A stretch of 40,707 nt of DNA from DASVAL01 sp035649575 (GTDB lineage: Bacteria; Planctomycetota; UBA1135; UBA2386). The translations under genes and the position numbers were made by a program. The notes beneath the pieces are model-generated. The model was not told the origin of the DNA, searched no databases, and saw only the letters and a program-made list of their open reading frames with translations. Numbering within the stretch: position 1 is the stretch's first letter; the number at the start of each line of letters is the position of its first letter. Location: NCBI GenBank assembly GCA_035649575.1, contig DASRJH010000066.1, forward strand, positions 1 through 40,707, read 5' to 3'. This document shows positions 18,456 to 27,052 of the stretch, piece by piece.

Positions 18456-21125
18456 TCAGGGTCTGAACTGGATGCGCAAGCCGTTCGTGAAGCCGATGCC
18501 GAACGGCGTGGCGGCATCGAGGTAGATCGCTTGGGCGTACATCGCGAAGTTGCCGAAGCCGCCAGGGAATCCGGGTATCACCATGTTGCCGGCGCCATCG
18601 GTGCTGAACCCGAACATGAGAGCGGGGCCACCGTTGATCAGCGTGCCACCGCTCCAAGGCGCCGGGAGCAGGAAGAAGTCGGAGACCAGGATGCCCGAGG
18701 CAAACGGCGGCGTGCCGAGGATCGAGAACGTCGCGAACGTTCCGGACGACAGGTCGCCACCACACAGCGAGAACGTCGCAGTGCCGGGGCCCTGCAGCCC
18801 GATGCTCGGCTGGCAGAGCGTGCACGTGAACTTCTCGGCGCGGAAGGCGTCGATCGCGGCTTCGGTCGTGGTGTTGGCCGGGTTGTCGGAGGTCCGGAAC
18901 CGGACGCGCACCGTGGCGCTCGGCACGATGAAGTCGCTGACGCGGAACGAGTGGTTGATCCACTGGTTCGCGTTGGGGCCCGCGACGGTCTCGACGGTGA
19001 CCCAATTCACGTTGTCGGGCGAGACCGCGACCGTGAGAGTGTCGTTCCCGGTCGCGTTGCTGCGGTAGAACCACCGCTTGTACGAGATGATGCCGTCGCT
19101 GCCGCTGTAGTCGAGCGGCGGCGAGATCAGGTCCGTAGGCCCGCCATCGACGTCGGCCGCGCCGGCAGCGCCACCAGGCAGGCCGTTCTGCGTGACGTAA
19201 CAATGCGTCGCCGAAGTGCTCGCTTCCCCGTCCTCGTTCGGCGCCGCAAACACGCCGAGCACCGTCGTCCCGATCGGCACGGCTACTTCCCACGCACCGC
19301 CGGTCAGCGAGACGTCGTTGACAACCGTCCAACCGGTCGGCGCCCCCTCGAAGGTGTCTTCGAACAGGGTCACGGTGCCGACAGCGGCCACCGCTTCGTA
19401 GGCGCCGGTCGGAGCGGTCGGCGGATCGAGATACGTCGTCGCGGTTGCGCTCTCGACGCTCACGTAGAAGCGCAGTTCGTCGGCGCAGTTCGGCAGGTTC
19501 GGCAGCAGGACCCGATACTGGCCCGGCGCGACGTCGGTCATCGCGTATTGCACGAACGCACCACCGTTGATCGACGCGAACAGCTTGCCCGTGCCTGGCT
19601 GCGGCACGACGCCGCCGATGCCCGTCGCGACGACGTCGAGATACCGGATCGCGCCGGGCGAGATCATCGTAGGCAGACCACCGGGGAACGTGAACGACAC
19701 CCCGATCGGCGGCTGGTTCATCCAGACCTCCGTACCGGTGCAACGACCGATGACCATGTCGTTCCAGCCGTCGCCGTTGATGTCGAACACGGCGACGTCG
19801 AACGTTCCGGTCAGGAAGCTGATCGGAATGCCGCACACGGCGCCGCTGATCTGCTCTTCCTGCATCGAGACGTTCGGCGCATTGCCGAGATTGCGGAAGA
19901 TGTGGCAGCGGCGGCTGCAGCCCGAGATGTCGACGTCGACGTCCGCGATGATCGCGTCCTTCCAGCCGTCGTTGTTGAGGTCGGCGATGATGTTGTTGCC
20001 ACCAAAGCCGTCGTCCCCGCCGCCCCCCGTGTAGGTGAACGCCTGCGCCGGCCCGAACGTCGCCATGCCGCCGACCACACCCTGGTGCAGCTGATACCGG
20101 TCCTGGCCGTCGTCGCTGACGATCATGTCCGGCAGGTTGTCGTTGTTGAGGTCGCCGACGTGGAAGTGGTAGGGAGAGAGGTTGTTGTAGGCGAGCTGGT
20201 AGTTCGTGAAGAAGCCCGGGTTCGCGACGCCGTTGTTGTAGCTGATCGAGATGGCCTGCGGGGCGTTGAGCGCATCGTCCTTCAGGATGTCGACGAACCC
20301 ATCGAGGTTCATGTCGACCATCGCGACCTTCATCGCGAACGACGACTCGAGCATCGTGTAGCTCATGCGCTGCGACGAGACGTCGGTGAAGTAGCCGAGC
20401 CCGTCGTTGAGCAGCAGGCGGTCGTCGACGTCGATCGAGCGGGACCCACCCTGTTGGTAGTCCCCGAAGTAGATGTCCATGTCCCCGTCGTGATCGATGT
20501 CACCGGCGGCCACCGAGCAGAATCGATGTTCGCCGTTCCAACTCGCGCCGACTTGCATGTCGTTGATGCGCAGCGGATCGTCGTAGAGGAACCCGAGCCA
20601 GTTGCCGATCAGGTCGTCGCCGAGGTTGATGTAGACGCGCGGCACGCGGATGTATTGCGGCAGCCCGGCCGTCAGCGTCGTCGCGGTCACGAGGTCGAGC
20701 CAGCCGTCGCCGTTGACGTCCACGGCAACGACGTCGCGGTCGTTCGTGTCGTCGAGGAATCCCTGGCTGCCGGGCACCGACGACGCACTCGCGAGCGTCG
20801 CCGTGCGGTCGGTCAGCACGCCGTTCTCGTTCATGAACAGCACGTTCGGATACCTGCCCGAGGACGTGAACGGCTGCTTGCGCACGACGACCAGGTCGAT
20901 GTCGCCGTCCTGATCGAAGTCACCCCACGCGTAGTCCTTCTCCTGCGGATCGGCCGACCCGAGCGACGCCGCCGCGACGAGGCGTGTGGACGTCTGGTTC
21001 TGGAACGTCACCCACTGCGCGGGAAGTGGGGCCAGCAGCGCAAAGGCAGCCGAACAAACGAGCGCACCGAAGGTGCAGCTTGAGGGTGAGAGACGCACAG
21101 GTACCTCTCTGTCGAGCGTGAGCAT
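18456..21125 (-). CDS. Secreted FG-GAP/VCBS-repeat protein with C-terminal beta domain
   Basis: The protein has 889 residues from ATG 21125 (MLTLDREVPVRLS) with a signal peptide ending APLPAQ near residue 37. A TTG at 21134 is an alternative start. Seven calcium-binding loops of the FG-GAP type are visible: DFDQDGDIDLV, DVNGDGWLDLV, DIDHDGDMDIY, DMNLDGFVDIL, DLNNDNLPDMI, DLNNDGWKDAI and DINGDGWNDMV. Together they suggest a seven-bladed beta-propeller over residues about 45-480. A jelly-roll-like region follows (about 590-765, FEDTFEGAPTGWTVVNDVSL, then SPPLDYSGSDGIISY), perhaps carbohydrate- or protein-binding. Residues 768-889 are the shared C-terminal domain, CTLCQPSIGLQGPGTATFSL at its start and FTNGLRIQFRP at its end. 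The role is probably adhesion or surface display, which is an inference. Confidence 0.85.
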   Translation of the reverse strand: MLTLDREVPVRLSPSSCTFGALVCSAAFALLAPLPAQWVTFQNQTSTRLVAAASLGSADPQEKDYAWGDFDQDGDIDLVVVRKQPFTSSGRYPNVLFMNENGVLTDRTATLASASSVPGSQGFLDDTNDRDVVAVDVNGDGWLDLVTATTLTAGLPQYIRVPRVYINLGDDLIGNWLGFLYDDPLRINDMQVGASWNGEHRFCSVAAGDIDHDGDMDIYFGDYQQGGSRSIDVDDRLLLNDGLGYFTDVSSQRMSYTMLESSFAMKVAMVDMNLDGFVDILKDDALNAPQAISISYNNGVANPGFFTNYQLAYNNLSPYHFHVGDLNNDNLPDMIVSDDGQDRYQLHQGVVGGMATFGPAQAFTYTGGGGDDGFGGNNIIADLNNDGWKDAIIADVDVDISGCSRRCHIFRNLGNAPNVSMQEEQISGAVCGIPISFLTGTFDVAVFDINGDGWNDMVIGRCTGTEVWMNQPPIGVSFTFPGGLPTMISPGAIRYLDVVATGIGGVVPQPGTGKLFASINGGAFVQYAMTDVAPGQYRVLLPNLPNCADELRFYVSVESATATTYLDPPTAPTGAYEAVAAVGTVTLFEDTFEGAPTGWTVVNDVSLTGGAWEVAVPIGTTVLGVFAAPNEDGEASTSATHCYVTQNGLPGGAAGAADVDGGPTDLISPPLDYSGSDGIISYKRWFYRSNATGNDTLTVAVSPDNVNWVTVETVAGPNANQWINHSFRVSDFIVPSATVRVRFRTSDNPANTTTEAAIDAFRAEKFTCTLCQPSIGLQGPGTATFSLCGGDLSSGTFATFSILGTPPFASGILVSDFFLLPAPWSGGTLINGGPALMFGFSTDGAGNMVIPGFPGGFGNFAMYAQAIYLDAATPFGIGFTNGLRIQFRP

Positions 21126-21304
21126 GGGCTCCAACCTGGTGGAGCCGGCAGGGGGAAAGGCACGCGGCAGGTTACTGCTCGAGTGACGCGATGATCAACC
21201 CTGCTCGCTACTTTGGCGCGGTGGCGGTTTGCCGCGGCAGAGTTTCGGTTTGCCGACACTTGACGTCGGCCGCGCCTACTCGTGACGCTTCGCCCCCCAC
21301 CGCC
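21126..21304. other. Divergent intergenic region upstream of glyQ
   Basis: This 179-bp gap lies between the divergent starts of the FG-GAP gene and glyQ. An in-frame ATG at 21191 would lengthen GlyQ by 38 atypical residues and was not chosen. I see no T-box leader, riboswitch or clear promoter. Confidence 0.5.
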
Positions 21305-22234
21305 ATGCTCACGTTCCAGCAACTCATCCTGCGCCTCCAGGACTACTGGGACCGCCAGCGCTGCGTGCTGCTGCAGCCCTACGACATGGAGGTCGGCGCG
21401 GGCACGAGCCACACGGCGACCTTCCTGCGGGCATTGGGTCCCGAACCATGGCGCGCCGCCTACGTGCAACCGAGCCGCCGGCCGAAGGACGGACGCTACG
21501 GGCAGAATCCGAACCGCCTGCAGCACTACTACCAGTTCCAGGTCGTGCTGAAGCCATCGCCGAGCGACATCCTCGACCTCTACCTCGGCTCGCTCCAAGC
21601 ACTCGGCTTCGATCTCGAGAAGAACGACGTGCGCTTCGTCGAAGACGACTGGGAGAATCCGACGCTCGGCTGCTGGGGCCTCGGCTGGGAGGTCTGGCTC
21701 AATGGCATGGAAGTCACTCAGTTCACCTACTTCCAGCAGGTCGGCGGCATCGACTGCCGGCCGATCACGGGCGAGATCACCTACGGCCTCGAGCGCCTCT
21801 GCATGTATCTGCAGGGCGTCGAGAACGTGTTCGATCTCGTCTACGCCGAGGGCATCAAGTACGGCGACGTGTTCCACCAGAACGAGGTCGAACAGAGCGC
21901 CTACAACTTCGAACACAGCGACGTCGCCTTCCTGCTCGAAGCCTTCGCGGCGCACGAGAAGCAGAGCAAGCACCTCATGGAGCAGCAGCTCGCGCTTCCC
22001 GCCTACGAGCAGTTGCTCAAGGCCGCACACACGTTCAACCTGCTCGACGCGCGCGGCGCGATCAGCGTGACCGAACGCGCCGGCTACATCGGCCGCATCC
22101 GCAACCTCGCGCGCGCCGTGGCCCAGAGCTACCTCGAGAGCCGCGCGCGGCTCGGCTTCCCGCTGGCGCCCAGGGCCTGGGCCGACGAGGTGATCCAGAA
22201 ACTCGCCGCCGCGGCGGCAGCGAAGACCGCGTGA
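21305..22234 (+). CDS. glyQ: Glycyl-tRNA synthetase alpha subunit
   Basis: With GlyS it forms the bacterial alpha2-beta2 enzyme that charges tRNA-Gly. The protein has 309 residues, close to the usual 290-320. It starts MLTFQQLILRLQDYWDRQ, followed by CVLLQPYDMEVGAGTSH, LRALGPEPW, YVQPSRRPKDGRYGQNPNRL and HYYQFQVVLKPSP, the class II catalytic core that makes glycyl-adenylate. ENPTLGCWGLGWEVW and GLERLCMYLQG contain motif 2 and 3 elements. The ATG at 21305 coincides with the family start. The last bases GTGA overlap a GTG that opens the remnant reading frame before glyS, so glyQ and glyS are separated by about 500 bp instead of being adjacent. Confidence 0.97.
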   Translation: MLTFQQLILRLQDYWDRQRCVLLQPYDMEVGAGTSHTATFLRALGPEPWRAAYVQPSRRPKDGRYGQNPNRLQHYYQFQVVLKPSPSDILDLYLGSLQALGFDLEKNDVRFVEDDWENPTLGCWGLGWEVWLNGMEVTQFTYFQQVGGIDCRPITGEITYGLERLCMYLQGVENVFDLVYAEGIKYGDVFHQNEVEQSAYNFEHSDVAFLLEAFAAHEKQSKHLMEQQLALPAYEQLLKAAHTFNLLDARGAISVTERAGYIGRIRNLARAVAQSYLESRARLGFPLAPRAWADEVIQKLAAAAAAKTA

Positions 22235-22425
22235 TCCAACGCGCTGGCCCTCGCATCGACGCAGCCGCCGACCTGCTGGTTGCCGTCGACCGCGACGAGG
22301 GGCCACCAGTGGGCCGCGAGGCAGTCGCTGCGATCGGGTGGCATTGTCTGCACGTGACCGAGATCCCCGCGGAGGACCTGCACGTGACCTTCGAGCGCAT
22401 CCTGCACCGACCCGAGGAGACTATC
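22231..22425 (+). pseudogene. Open frame between glyQ and the DUF4351-like tail, possible 5' remnant
   Basis: An uninterrupted frame runs from GTG 22231, which overlaps the glyQ stop as GTGA, into the downstream small gene. It reads GWHCLHVTEIPAEDLHVTF, then ERILHRPEETI just before the internal ATG. The end resembles the segment that precedes the tail in Rpn (PD-(D/E)XK nuclease/transposase) proteins, but the nuclease domain itself is absent. It is either a decayed Rpn gene or a short coupled extension. Confidence 0.4.
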
Positions 22426-22653
22426 ATGAGCACCGCTGAGAAGCTGAAACGCGAAGGACGCGCTGAAGGGCGCACCGAGGGACGCGCCGAGGGGCGCACC
22501 GAGCTGTTACTGCGCCAGCTCACCAAACGCTTCGGCCCACTGCCAACCGAGACTGTGGCACGCATCAACGCGGCCGCGATCCCCGAACTCGACCGTTGGG
22601 GTGAACGCCTGCTCGACGCCCGGTCCCTCTCCGAAGTGTTCGCCGCCGGCTGA
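22426..22653 (+). CDS. Small DUF4351/Rpn-tail protein
   Basis: The protein has 75 residues from ATG 22426, with the strong Shine-Dalgarno GAGGAG six bases upstream. It reads MSTAEKLKREGRAEGRTEGR, repeats the EGRxEGR unit, and ends with LLLRQLTKRFGPLPTETVAR and IPELDRWGERLLDARSLSEV. This is the C-terminal part of Rpn-type proteins (DUF4351-like), which normally follows a nuclease domain of about 200 residues. In Rpn genes an internal start can produce just this tail as a small protein that restrains the full-length toxin. Here the tail keeps a good ribosome site although the nuclease is gone. It may be a relic, an orphan antitoxin, or unexpressed. It lies between glyQ and glyS on the same strand. 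Confidence 0.6.
   Translation: MSTAEKLKREGRAEGRTEGRAEGRTELLLRQLTKRFGPLPTETVARINAAAIPELDRWGERLLDARSLSEVFAAG
22456..22503 (+). repeat. 24-bp tandem direct repeat, two units, inside the small Rpn-tail gene
   Basis: Units 22456-22479 and 22480-22503 differ at two positions and encode GRAEGRTE twice. Such in-frame repeats are usual at the junction before the tail in Rpn-type genes and may vary in copy number. Confidence 0.8.
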
Positions 22654-22729
22654 ATTCTCTTGCGGCAGGCCCGCACGGGCAGGCCGCTGGCTTCGCGTGG
22701 CGACCTGCCCGTAGGATCGGGCCCACGCG

Positions 22730-24832
22730 ATGAGCACGAATAGCCTGCTGGTCGAACTGTTCGTCGAAGAGCTGCCGCCGAAGTCCCTGAAGCGACTCGG
22801 CGAAGCCTTCGGCAGCGTGATCACGGACAGCTTGAAGGCCCAGGGCCTCGCGAGCGGCGACGCCGAAGCGACCACGTTCGCGTCGCCGCGGCGACTCGCC
22901 GTGCACGTGACGAGGGTCACGGCGCGCGCGGCCGACCAGGCGGTGCGGCAGAAGCTGCTGCCCGTGAGCGTCGGCCTCGACGCCCGGGGCAACCCGACGC
23001 CGGTGCTGTTGAAGAAGCTCGCGGGACTCGGCGCCGACGCGAGCGTGGTGTCGGGACTGAAGCGCGCGATCGAGGGCAAGGCAGAGACCTTGTTCCTCGA
23101 CAAGGTCGTCGCGGGCGTCACGCTCGCCGCGGGTCTGCAGCAGGCGCTCGACGAAGCGCTGCAGAAGCTGCCGATCAGCAAGCGAATGAGCTACCAGGAA
23201 GCCGACGGCTGGACCTCGGTGACGTTCGTGCGCCCGGCCCACGGGCTCCTGGCACTGCACGGCGCCGACGTCGTTCCCGTGAAGGCGCTCGCGCTCATGG
23301 CGGGCCGCGACACGCACGGCCACCGCTTCGAAGCGAGGTCGCCAGTGATCACGGTGCGCGAGGCCGACAGCTACGAGAACCAGCTCGAGAGCGAAGGGGG
23401 CGTGCTGCCGTCGTTCGGGCAGCGACGCGCCGAGCTGCAGCGGCAGCTGCAAGAAAAGGCGAAGGCCGAAGGGCTCGTGCCCGCCACCGACGACGCGCTG
23501 CTCGACGAAGTCACGGCTCTCGTCGAGAACCCGAACGTGCTGCTTTGTCGCTTTCCGCCCGAGTTCCTCGTCGTGCCCCCGGAATGCCTCATCCTCACGA
23601 TGAAGCAGAACCAGAAGTACTTCCCGCTGCTCGACAGCAGGGGCACGCTGACGAACAAGTTCCTCGTCGTCAGCAACATCCGCCCCACCGACGCGAGCGC
23701 CGTCGTCACGGGCAACGAACGCGTCGTGCGCCCGCGTCTCGCCGACGCGAAGTTCTTCTTCGACCAGGACCGGAAGAAGAAGCTCGAGTCGCGGCTGCCC
23801 GGTCTCGCGAAGGTCGTCTACCACAACAAGCTCGGCTCCCAGGGGGACCGTGTCGAACGGCTGCGTGCGATCGGCAAGGGCATCGGCCAGAAGCTCGTCG
23901 GCAAGGACCTCGCGACGCGGGCCGATCGCGCTGCGCAGCTCATGAAGACCGACCTGCTGACCGACATGGTCGGCGAGTTCCCCGAGCTGCAGGGCATCAT
24001 GGGCGGCTACTACGCGCGCCACGACGGCGAGCCGGCCGAGGTCGCGCAGGCGATCGAAGACCACTACAAGCCGCGCTTCCAGGGTGACGCGCTGCCACGC
24101 GGGCCGCTCGGCGTCGTCGTGGCGTTGGCCGACAAGCTCGAGACGCTCGTCGGGCTGTTCGGCATCGGGCAGGTGCCGACCGGCGACAAGGATCCGTTCG
24201 GGCTGCGGCGGCATGCGCTCGGCGTGATCCGCATGCTCGTCGAACGCGAGCTGCCGCTGCGTCTCGACGAGCTCATTGCGCTCGCGGTGCCGACGTTCGG
24301 CAAGCTGATCGCCGATCCGAAGGATGCGCTCGTCGAGTTCGTGTTCGATCGCCTGTCCGTGACGCTGAAGGACCAGGGTTACACGGCGCAGGAGGTCGAC
24401 GCCGTCACGAGTCTGCGGCCGCAGCAGCTCGCGGACGTGAAGCAGCGGCTCGCCGCAGTGCGCGCGTTCGCCGCGTTGCCAGAGGCGGCGTCGCTGGCCG
24501 CGGCCAACAAACGCATCGGCAACATCTTGAAGAAGAGCGAGGCCGTGGGCAGCGCGAAGGTCGACGTGAAGCTGCTGCAGGAAGCGCAGGAGCAACAACT
24601 GCACAAGGCGCTCCAGTCGGTCGCGGCGAGCGCGGGGCCGAAGTTCGACAGCGGCGACTACGGCGGCGGTCTCGTGTTGTGCGCGGCGCTCAAGGCGCCC
24701 GTCGACGCGTTCTTCGACAAGGTCATGGTGAACGCCGACGACCGCGCGCTGCGGCAGAACCGGCTCGCGCTGCTCGCACAACTGCACGCGCTCATGAACC
24801 GCGCCGCCGACCTGTCGCGGCTGGCGCAATGA
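22730..24832 (+). CDS. glyS: Glycyl-tRNA synthetase beta subunit
   Basis: The protein has 700 residues, normal for bacterial GlyS, and starts MSTNSLLVELFVEELPPKSL, the invariant N-terminal element. The tRNA-binding and editing-like regions follow. LTMKQNQKYFPLLDSRGTLT and FLVVSNIRPTD are strongly conserved. An HD-like domain lies around residues 360-455 (DLLTDMVGEFPELQGIMGGY, then YARHDGEP), with KDPFGLRRHALGVIRML after it. A C-terminal DALR-type anticodon-binding domain covers about 570-690. With GlyQ it charges tRNA-Gly. The ATG at 22730 has no strong Shine-Dalgarno sequence. The first 60 bases upstream follow the remnant gene. The glyQ-glyS pair looks interrupted but both genes look intact. 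Confidence 0.97.
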   Translation: MSTNSLLVELFVEELPPKSLKRLGEAFGSVITDSLKAQGLASGDAEATTFASPRRLAVHVTRVTARAADQAVRQKLLPVSVGLDARGNPTPVLLKKLAGLGADASVVSGLKRAIEGKAETLFLDKVVAGVTLAAGLQQALDEALQKLPISKRMSYQEADGWTSVTFVRPAHGLLALHGADVVPVKALALMAGRDTHGHRFEARSPVITVREADSYENQLESEGGVLPSFGQRRAELQRQLQEKAKAEGLVPATDDALLDEVTALVENPNVLLCRFPPEFLVVPPECLILTMKQNQKYFPLLDSRGTLTNKFLVVSNIRPTDASAVVTGNERVVRPRLADAKFFFDQDRKKKLESRLPGLAKVVYHNKLGSQGDRVERLRAIGKGIGQKLVGKDLATRADRAAQLMKTDLLTDMVGEFPELQGIMGGYYARHDGEPAEVAQAIEDHYKPRFQGDALPRGPLGVVVALADKLETLVGLFGIGQVPTGDKDPFGLRRHALGVIRMLVERELPLRLDELIALAVPTFGKLIADPKDALVEFVFDRLSVTLKDQGYTAQEVDAVTSLRPQQLADVKQRLAAVRAFAALPEAASLAAANKRIGNILKKSEAVGSAKVDVKLLQEAQEQQLHKALQSVAASAGPKFDSGDYGGGLVLCAALKAPVDAFFDKVMVNADDRALRQNRLALLAQLHALMNRAADLSRLAQ

Positions 24833-24921
24833 AGTGCCAAAGACTGCGAGCCGCGAACACGGTGTGCTCGGGGCTCGCGTCCTGATCAGGGAGTGGTCCT
24901 GCCCGGCTGGCTCTCTCGATC

Positions 24922-25012
24922 AGAACCGAAGCGGCGCGCCGCAGGCGCGGGGCGAGGTCCTTGTCCCGTTTGCCTGCGGCGCTCGGCGCCGCGGGCAACC
25001 GGGATCAGAACC
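24922..25012. repeat. Third copy of the REP-like repeat, flanked by GATCAGAACC
   Basis: Block 24931-24998 matches the copies at 16363-16503: GCGGCGCGCC, then a GGCGAGGTCC-type spacer, then TTTGCCTGCGGCGCTCGGCG and its complement. The same ten bases, GATCAGAACC, stand on both sides (24919-24928 and about 25003-25012). On the minus strand the right-hand one carries the stop codon of the secreted-protein gene. At the other locus the flank is a different sequence around the same TCAGAAC core. Confidence 0.8.
24970..24998. terminator. 13-bp hairpin with TCG loop between convergent glyS and secreted-protein gene
   Basis: TTGCCTGCGGCGC pairs with GCGCCGCGGGCAA, with one G-T wobble, around a TCG loop. 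It is the larger hairpin of the repeat. It lies six bases past the minus-strand stop at 25005 and 138 bases past the glyS stop. There is no U-tract. Confidence 0.5.
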
Positions 25013-26705
25013 CACCGACCTTGAGCTTGAGTGCGTTCGACGTCAGCAGCCCCAGAGTCGGACCGAAGAACTGGTTCTGGGCCAGCGGGTCGAGCCAGAC
25101 CGACTGGCAGAACAGCTCCGTGCCGAACAGGCCTGGATTCGGGGGGATCGGGAACGGGACGTTCATCGACCCTCCGAGGTTGTCGATCAGCGGCGAGATG
25201 CTCGGAGAGGTGTTGATGTTGACCACGCAGCCTGGCGCACCGAGGAAGCCAAGATCGAAGCCGGCTGGCGACAGGGGGCCGAGGTCGGCGATGCCGATGA
25301 AAAGGATGCCGACGCTGAGGCCGGTCTGCTGTGACGTCGTCAGGTTCACGGTCGCGCCGATGGTCGGGTTCACGTCGCCCACGAGTCGCAGCGCGTGGCG
25401 ATCGACGTTCTGGGTGCTGAGCGGCGGCGTCGCCGCGATCGCGGCGGACAGGTCGATGATGCCCGGGTCGAGCGCGCCGTTGCCCGTCGTGAAGCCGATC
25501 AGTGCGGGCCATCCACCACCGCCCCCGACGCTCATGGCTCCAAAACGGAACTCGACGTCGCTGTTGGGGAAGAACACGATCTGGAACGTGTTGCTGCCGC
25601 CACCTGCTACGCCACCTACTGTTGCTCCAGGAACGCCCTGCCAGGTGAAGATGTGCTGTCCGTTGACCGCATCGTAGTCGTAGTGGGTCGTGCCACCGAG
25701 CGACGGATCGGCGTTGTAGTGACAGCCAAGGCGGACGGCCAAGCCACTGAGCCAGGCGGCGACTGTCGGGTTGGGCGTTGCGGCCACCGAGCCCTGCAGG
25801 TTGACGTAGAGGTTGGAACACATCTCGACTGTCGTCGTCGCGATGCCCAGGCCAAGGGCGGTCGGGAACAGGATCGGCTGTGGGTTCGCGACCGGCTCGA
25901 GGTTGATGGTGATGTTCGTGTCGTTGGCGTGGCCGAGCGACGCGCTGATCGGGGCGACTGGTGCAACCGTGCCACCGACGATCGAGCTGTAGCGGTTGTT
26001 AGAGGCATCCAAGGTCATGTACATCGACTTGTTGGCCATGTCGAAGTTCACCGCCGGGTTCCCCCAGAGCTCGTAGAACGACTGGTAAAGGGCGTAGCAG
26101 CCGGGGCCGTAGGGCTGACGTTGAGCGAACGGCATCGGTGTGCCACCGATCGTGTAGTTGAGCGCGCCGGACAGCACCCTCGGCGAGAACGTGGGCAACG
26201 TGAGGAAGGCGTTGGAGGCGCCACCGAGCACCGCTGTGACGAACGGGTCAGAGTATGTCTGGGAGGTTGTGAAGTTCTGGTAGCGCCACGCGTGGCCGGT
26301 TGCCTTCAGCGCGATCCCGTAGGTGCCAGGCGCGAAACAGACGGGTCCCGGGTTCGGGCCGGCGGGGTTGATCACGCCGGTCATGGGTGTGAATGCGGCG
26401 CCGCCCGGGGTCGGGACTGGCGTGCTCGAGCCGACGAGCGTCCATACACCAGGGTTCACGGCCACGTTGTTCACCCACGTGCTCGGCCCGACGAAGACGT
26501 CGAAAAAGGAGTTGCCGGCGGCCCCCCCAGTGCCAACGTAGCTGATGCTGTCCAACGTCGTCACGGTGGCGAACGTCACGTCGAAGTAGATCCCGCCACC
26601 CACATTGCCGTTGTTGTTGTGGGTCGGCGAGAGCGCAAGGGTGCCTGATTGCGCGACGGCTGCGAGTGCGAGGGCTGGCAGAATGAAGACTGCAGGCATG
26701 TGCAT
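25005..26705 (-). CDS. Large secreted beta-rich protein with C-terminal sorting-like domain
   Basis: The protein has 566 residues from ATG 26705, preceded by GAGG. The signal peptide MHMPAVFILPALALAAVAQ ends at residue 19, which sets the start near here; ATG 26699 is equally possible. The body is Gly, Asn, Thr and Pro rich with few charges, and likely all beta. The segments HNNNGNVGGGIYFDV and GNSFFDVFVGPSTWVNNVAV resemble secreted planctomycete proteins of unknown function. A second region (about 315-460) has SNTFQIVFFPNSDVEFRFG, like nidogen/NIDO-type sheets. Residues about 450-566 are the shared domain, with LGFLGAPGCVVNIN and ending TSNALKLKVGGF. I recognise no catalytic residues. It is probably a surface or structural protein. 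Confidence 0.75.
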   Translation of the reverse strand: MHMPAVFILPALALAAVAQSGTLALSPTHNNNGNVGGGIYFDVTFATVTTLDSISYVGTGGAAGNSFFDVFVGPSTWVNNVAVNPGVWTLVGSSTPVPTPGGAAFTPMTGVINPAGPNPGPVCFAPGTYGIALKATGHAWRYQNFTTSQTYSDPFVTAVLGGASNAFLTLPTFSPRVLSGALNYTIGGTPMPFAQRQPYGPGCYALYQSFYELWGNPAVNFDMANKSMYMTLDASNNRYSSIVGGTVAPVAPISASLGHANDTNITINLEPVANPQPILFPTALGLGIATTTVEMCSNLYVNLQGSVAATPNPTVAAWLSGLAVRLGCHYNADPSLGGTTHYDYDAVNGQHIFTWQGVPGATVGGVAGGGSNTFQIVFFPNSDVEFRFGAMSVGGGGGWPALIGFTTGNGALDPGIIDLSAAIAATPPLSTQNVDRHALRLVGDVNPTIGATVNLTTSQQTGLSVGILFIGIADLGPLSPAGFDLGFLGAPGCVVNINTSPSISPLIDNLGGSMNVPFPIPPNPGLFGTELFCQSVWLDPLAQNQFFGPTLGLLTSNALKLKVGGF

Positions 26706-27052
26706 GGCATGGGCCTCAGTGAGAGAGAGACAGGGCTGCGCATCACCGCGACACACAGCACGGAGCAGCATAGACAGACTCCGGTGACCGGGGAGGGGGC
26801 GGTGCCTCGTAATGGAGTGAGTGCCCTGGTGCGTAACGGAATGACTGCCCTGGTGTATGTCCGCGATCCCTCCTGCAACTGCAGCCGCGCAGCCGAGGCA
26901 CATGTGAACGCCCGGAGCAGGCTCGACCCGCGTAGCTCGCCGAAGGTCAGGAGGCGTGGCAACTTCGGCCGAGTCACCTCCATCGGGGCACTCACTTCTG
27001 CGTCGATGCTCTTTCGCAGCCGGGGAAGAGTGCGGACCATGGGCCCTCGACC
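26706..27052. other. Divergent intergenic region (347 bp)
   Basis: This gap separates the starts of the secreted-protein gene (minus) and the PLP-enzyme gene (plus), so both promoters should lie here. It holds a 24-bp tandem repeat at 26808-26855 and an AG-rich tract (GTGAGAGAGAGACAGGG) just upstream of the minus-strand start. Open frames across it look non-coding. I see no RNA gene. Confidence 0.5.
26808..26855. repeat. 24-bp tandem direct repeat, two units
   Basis: Units 26808-26831 and 26832-26855 both fit CGTAAYGGARTGASTGCCCTGGTG minus small differences, with 21 of 24 positions identical. They sit about 100 bp upstream of the secreted-protein start and could be paired operator sites or a local duplication. 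Confidence 0.7.

Noticed and set aside
18351..21083. 910-residue plus-strand frame
   Set aside because: Antisense of the FG-GAP gene; the VDVDVRDD-like repeats are mirror images of the Asp-rich loops.
22440..22510. CRISPR-like or satellite array
   Set aside because: The repeat is two in-frame 24-bp units inside a coding sequence with no spacers.
22565..24829. 754-residue minus-strand frame
   Set aside because: Antisense of glyS, with His/Arg-rich composition and no motifs.
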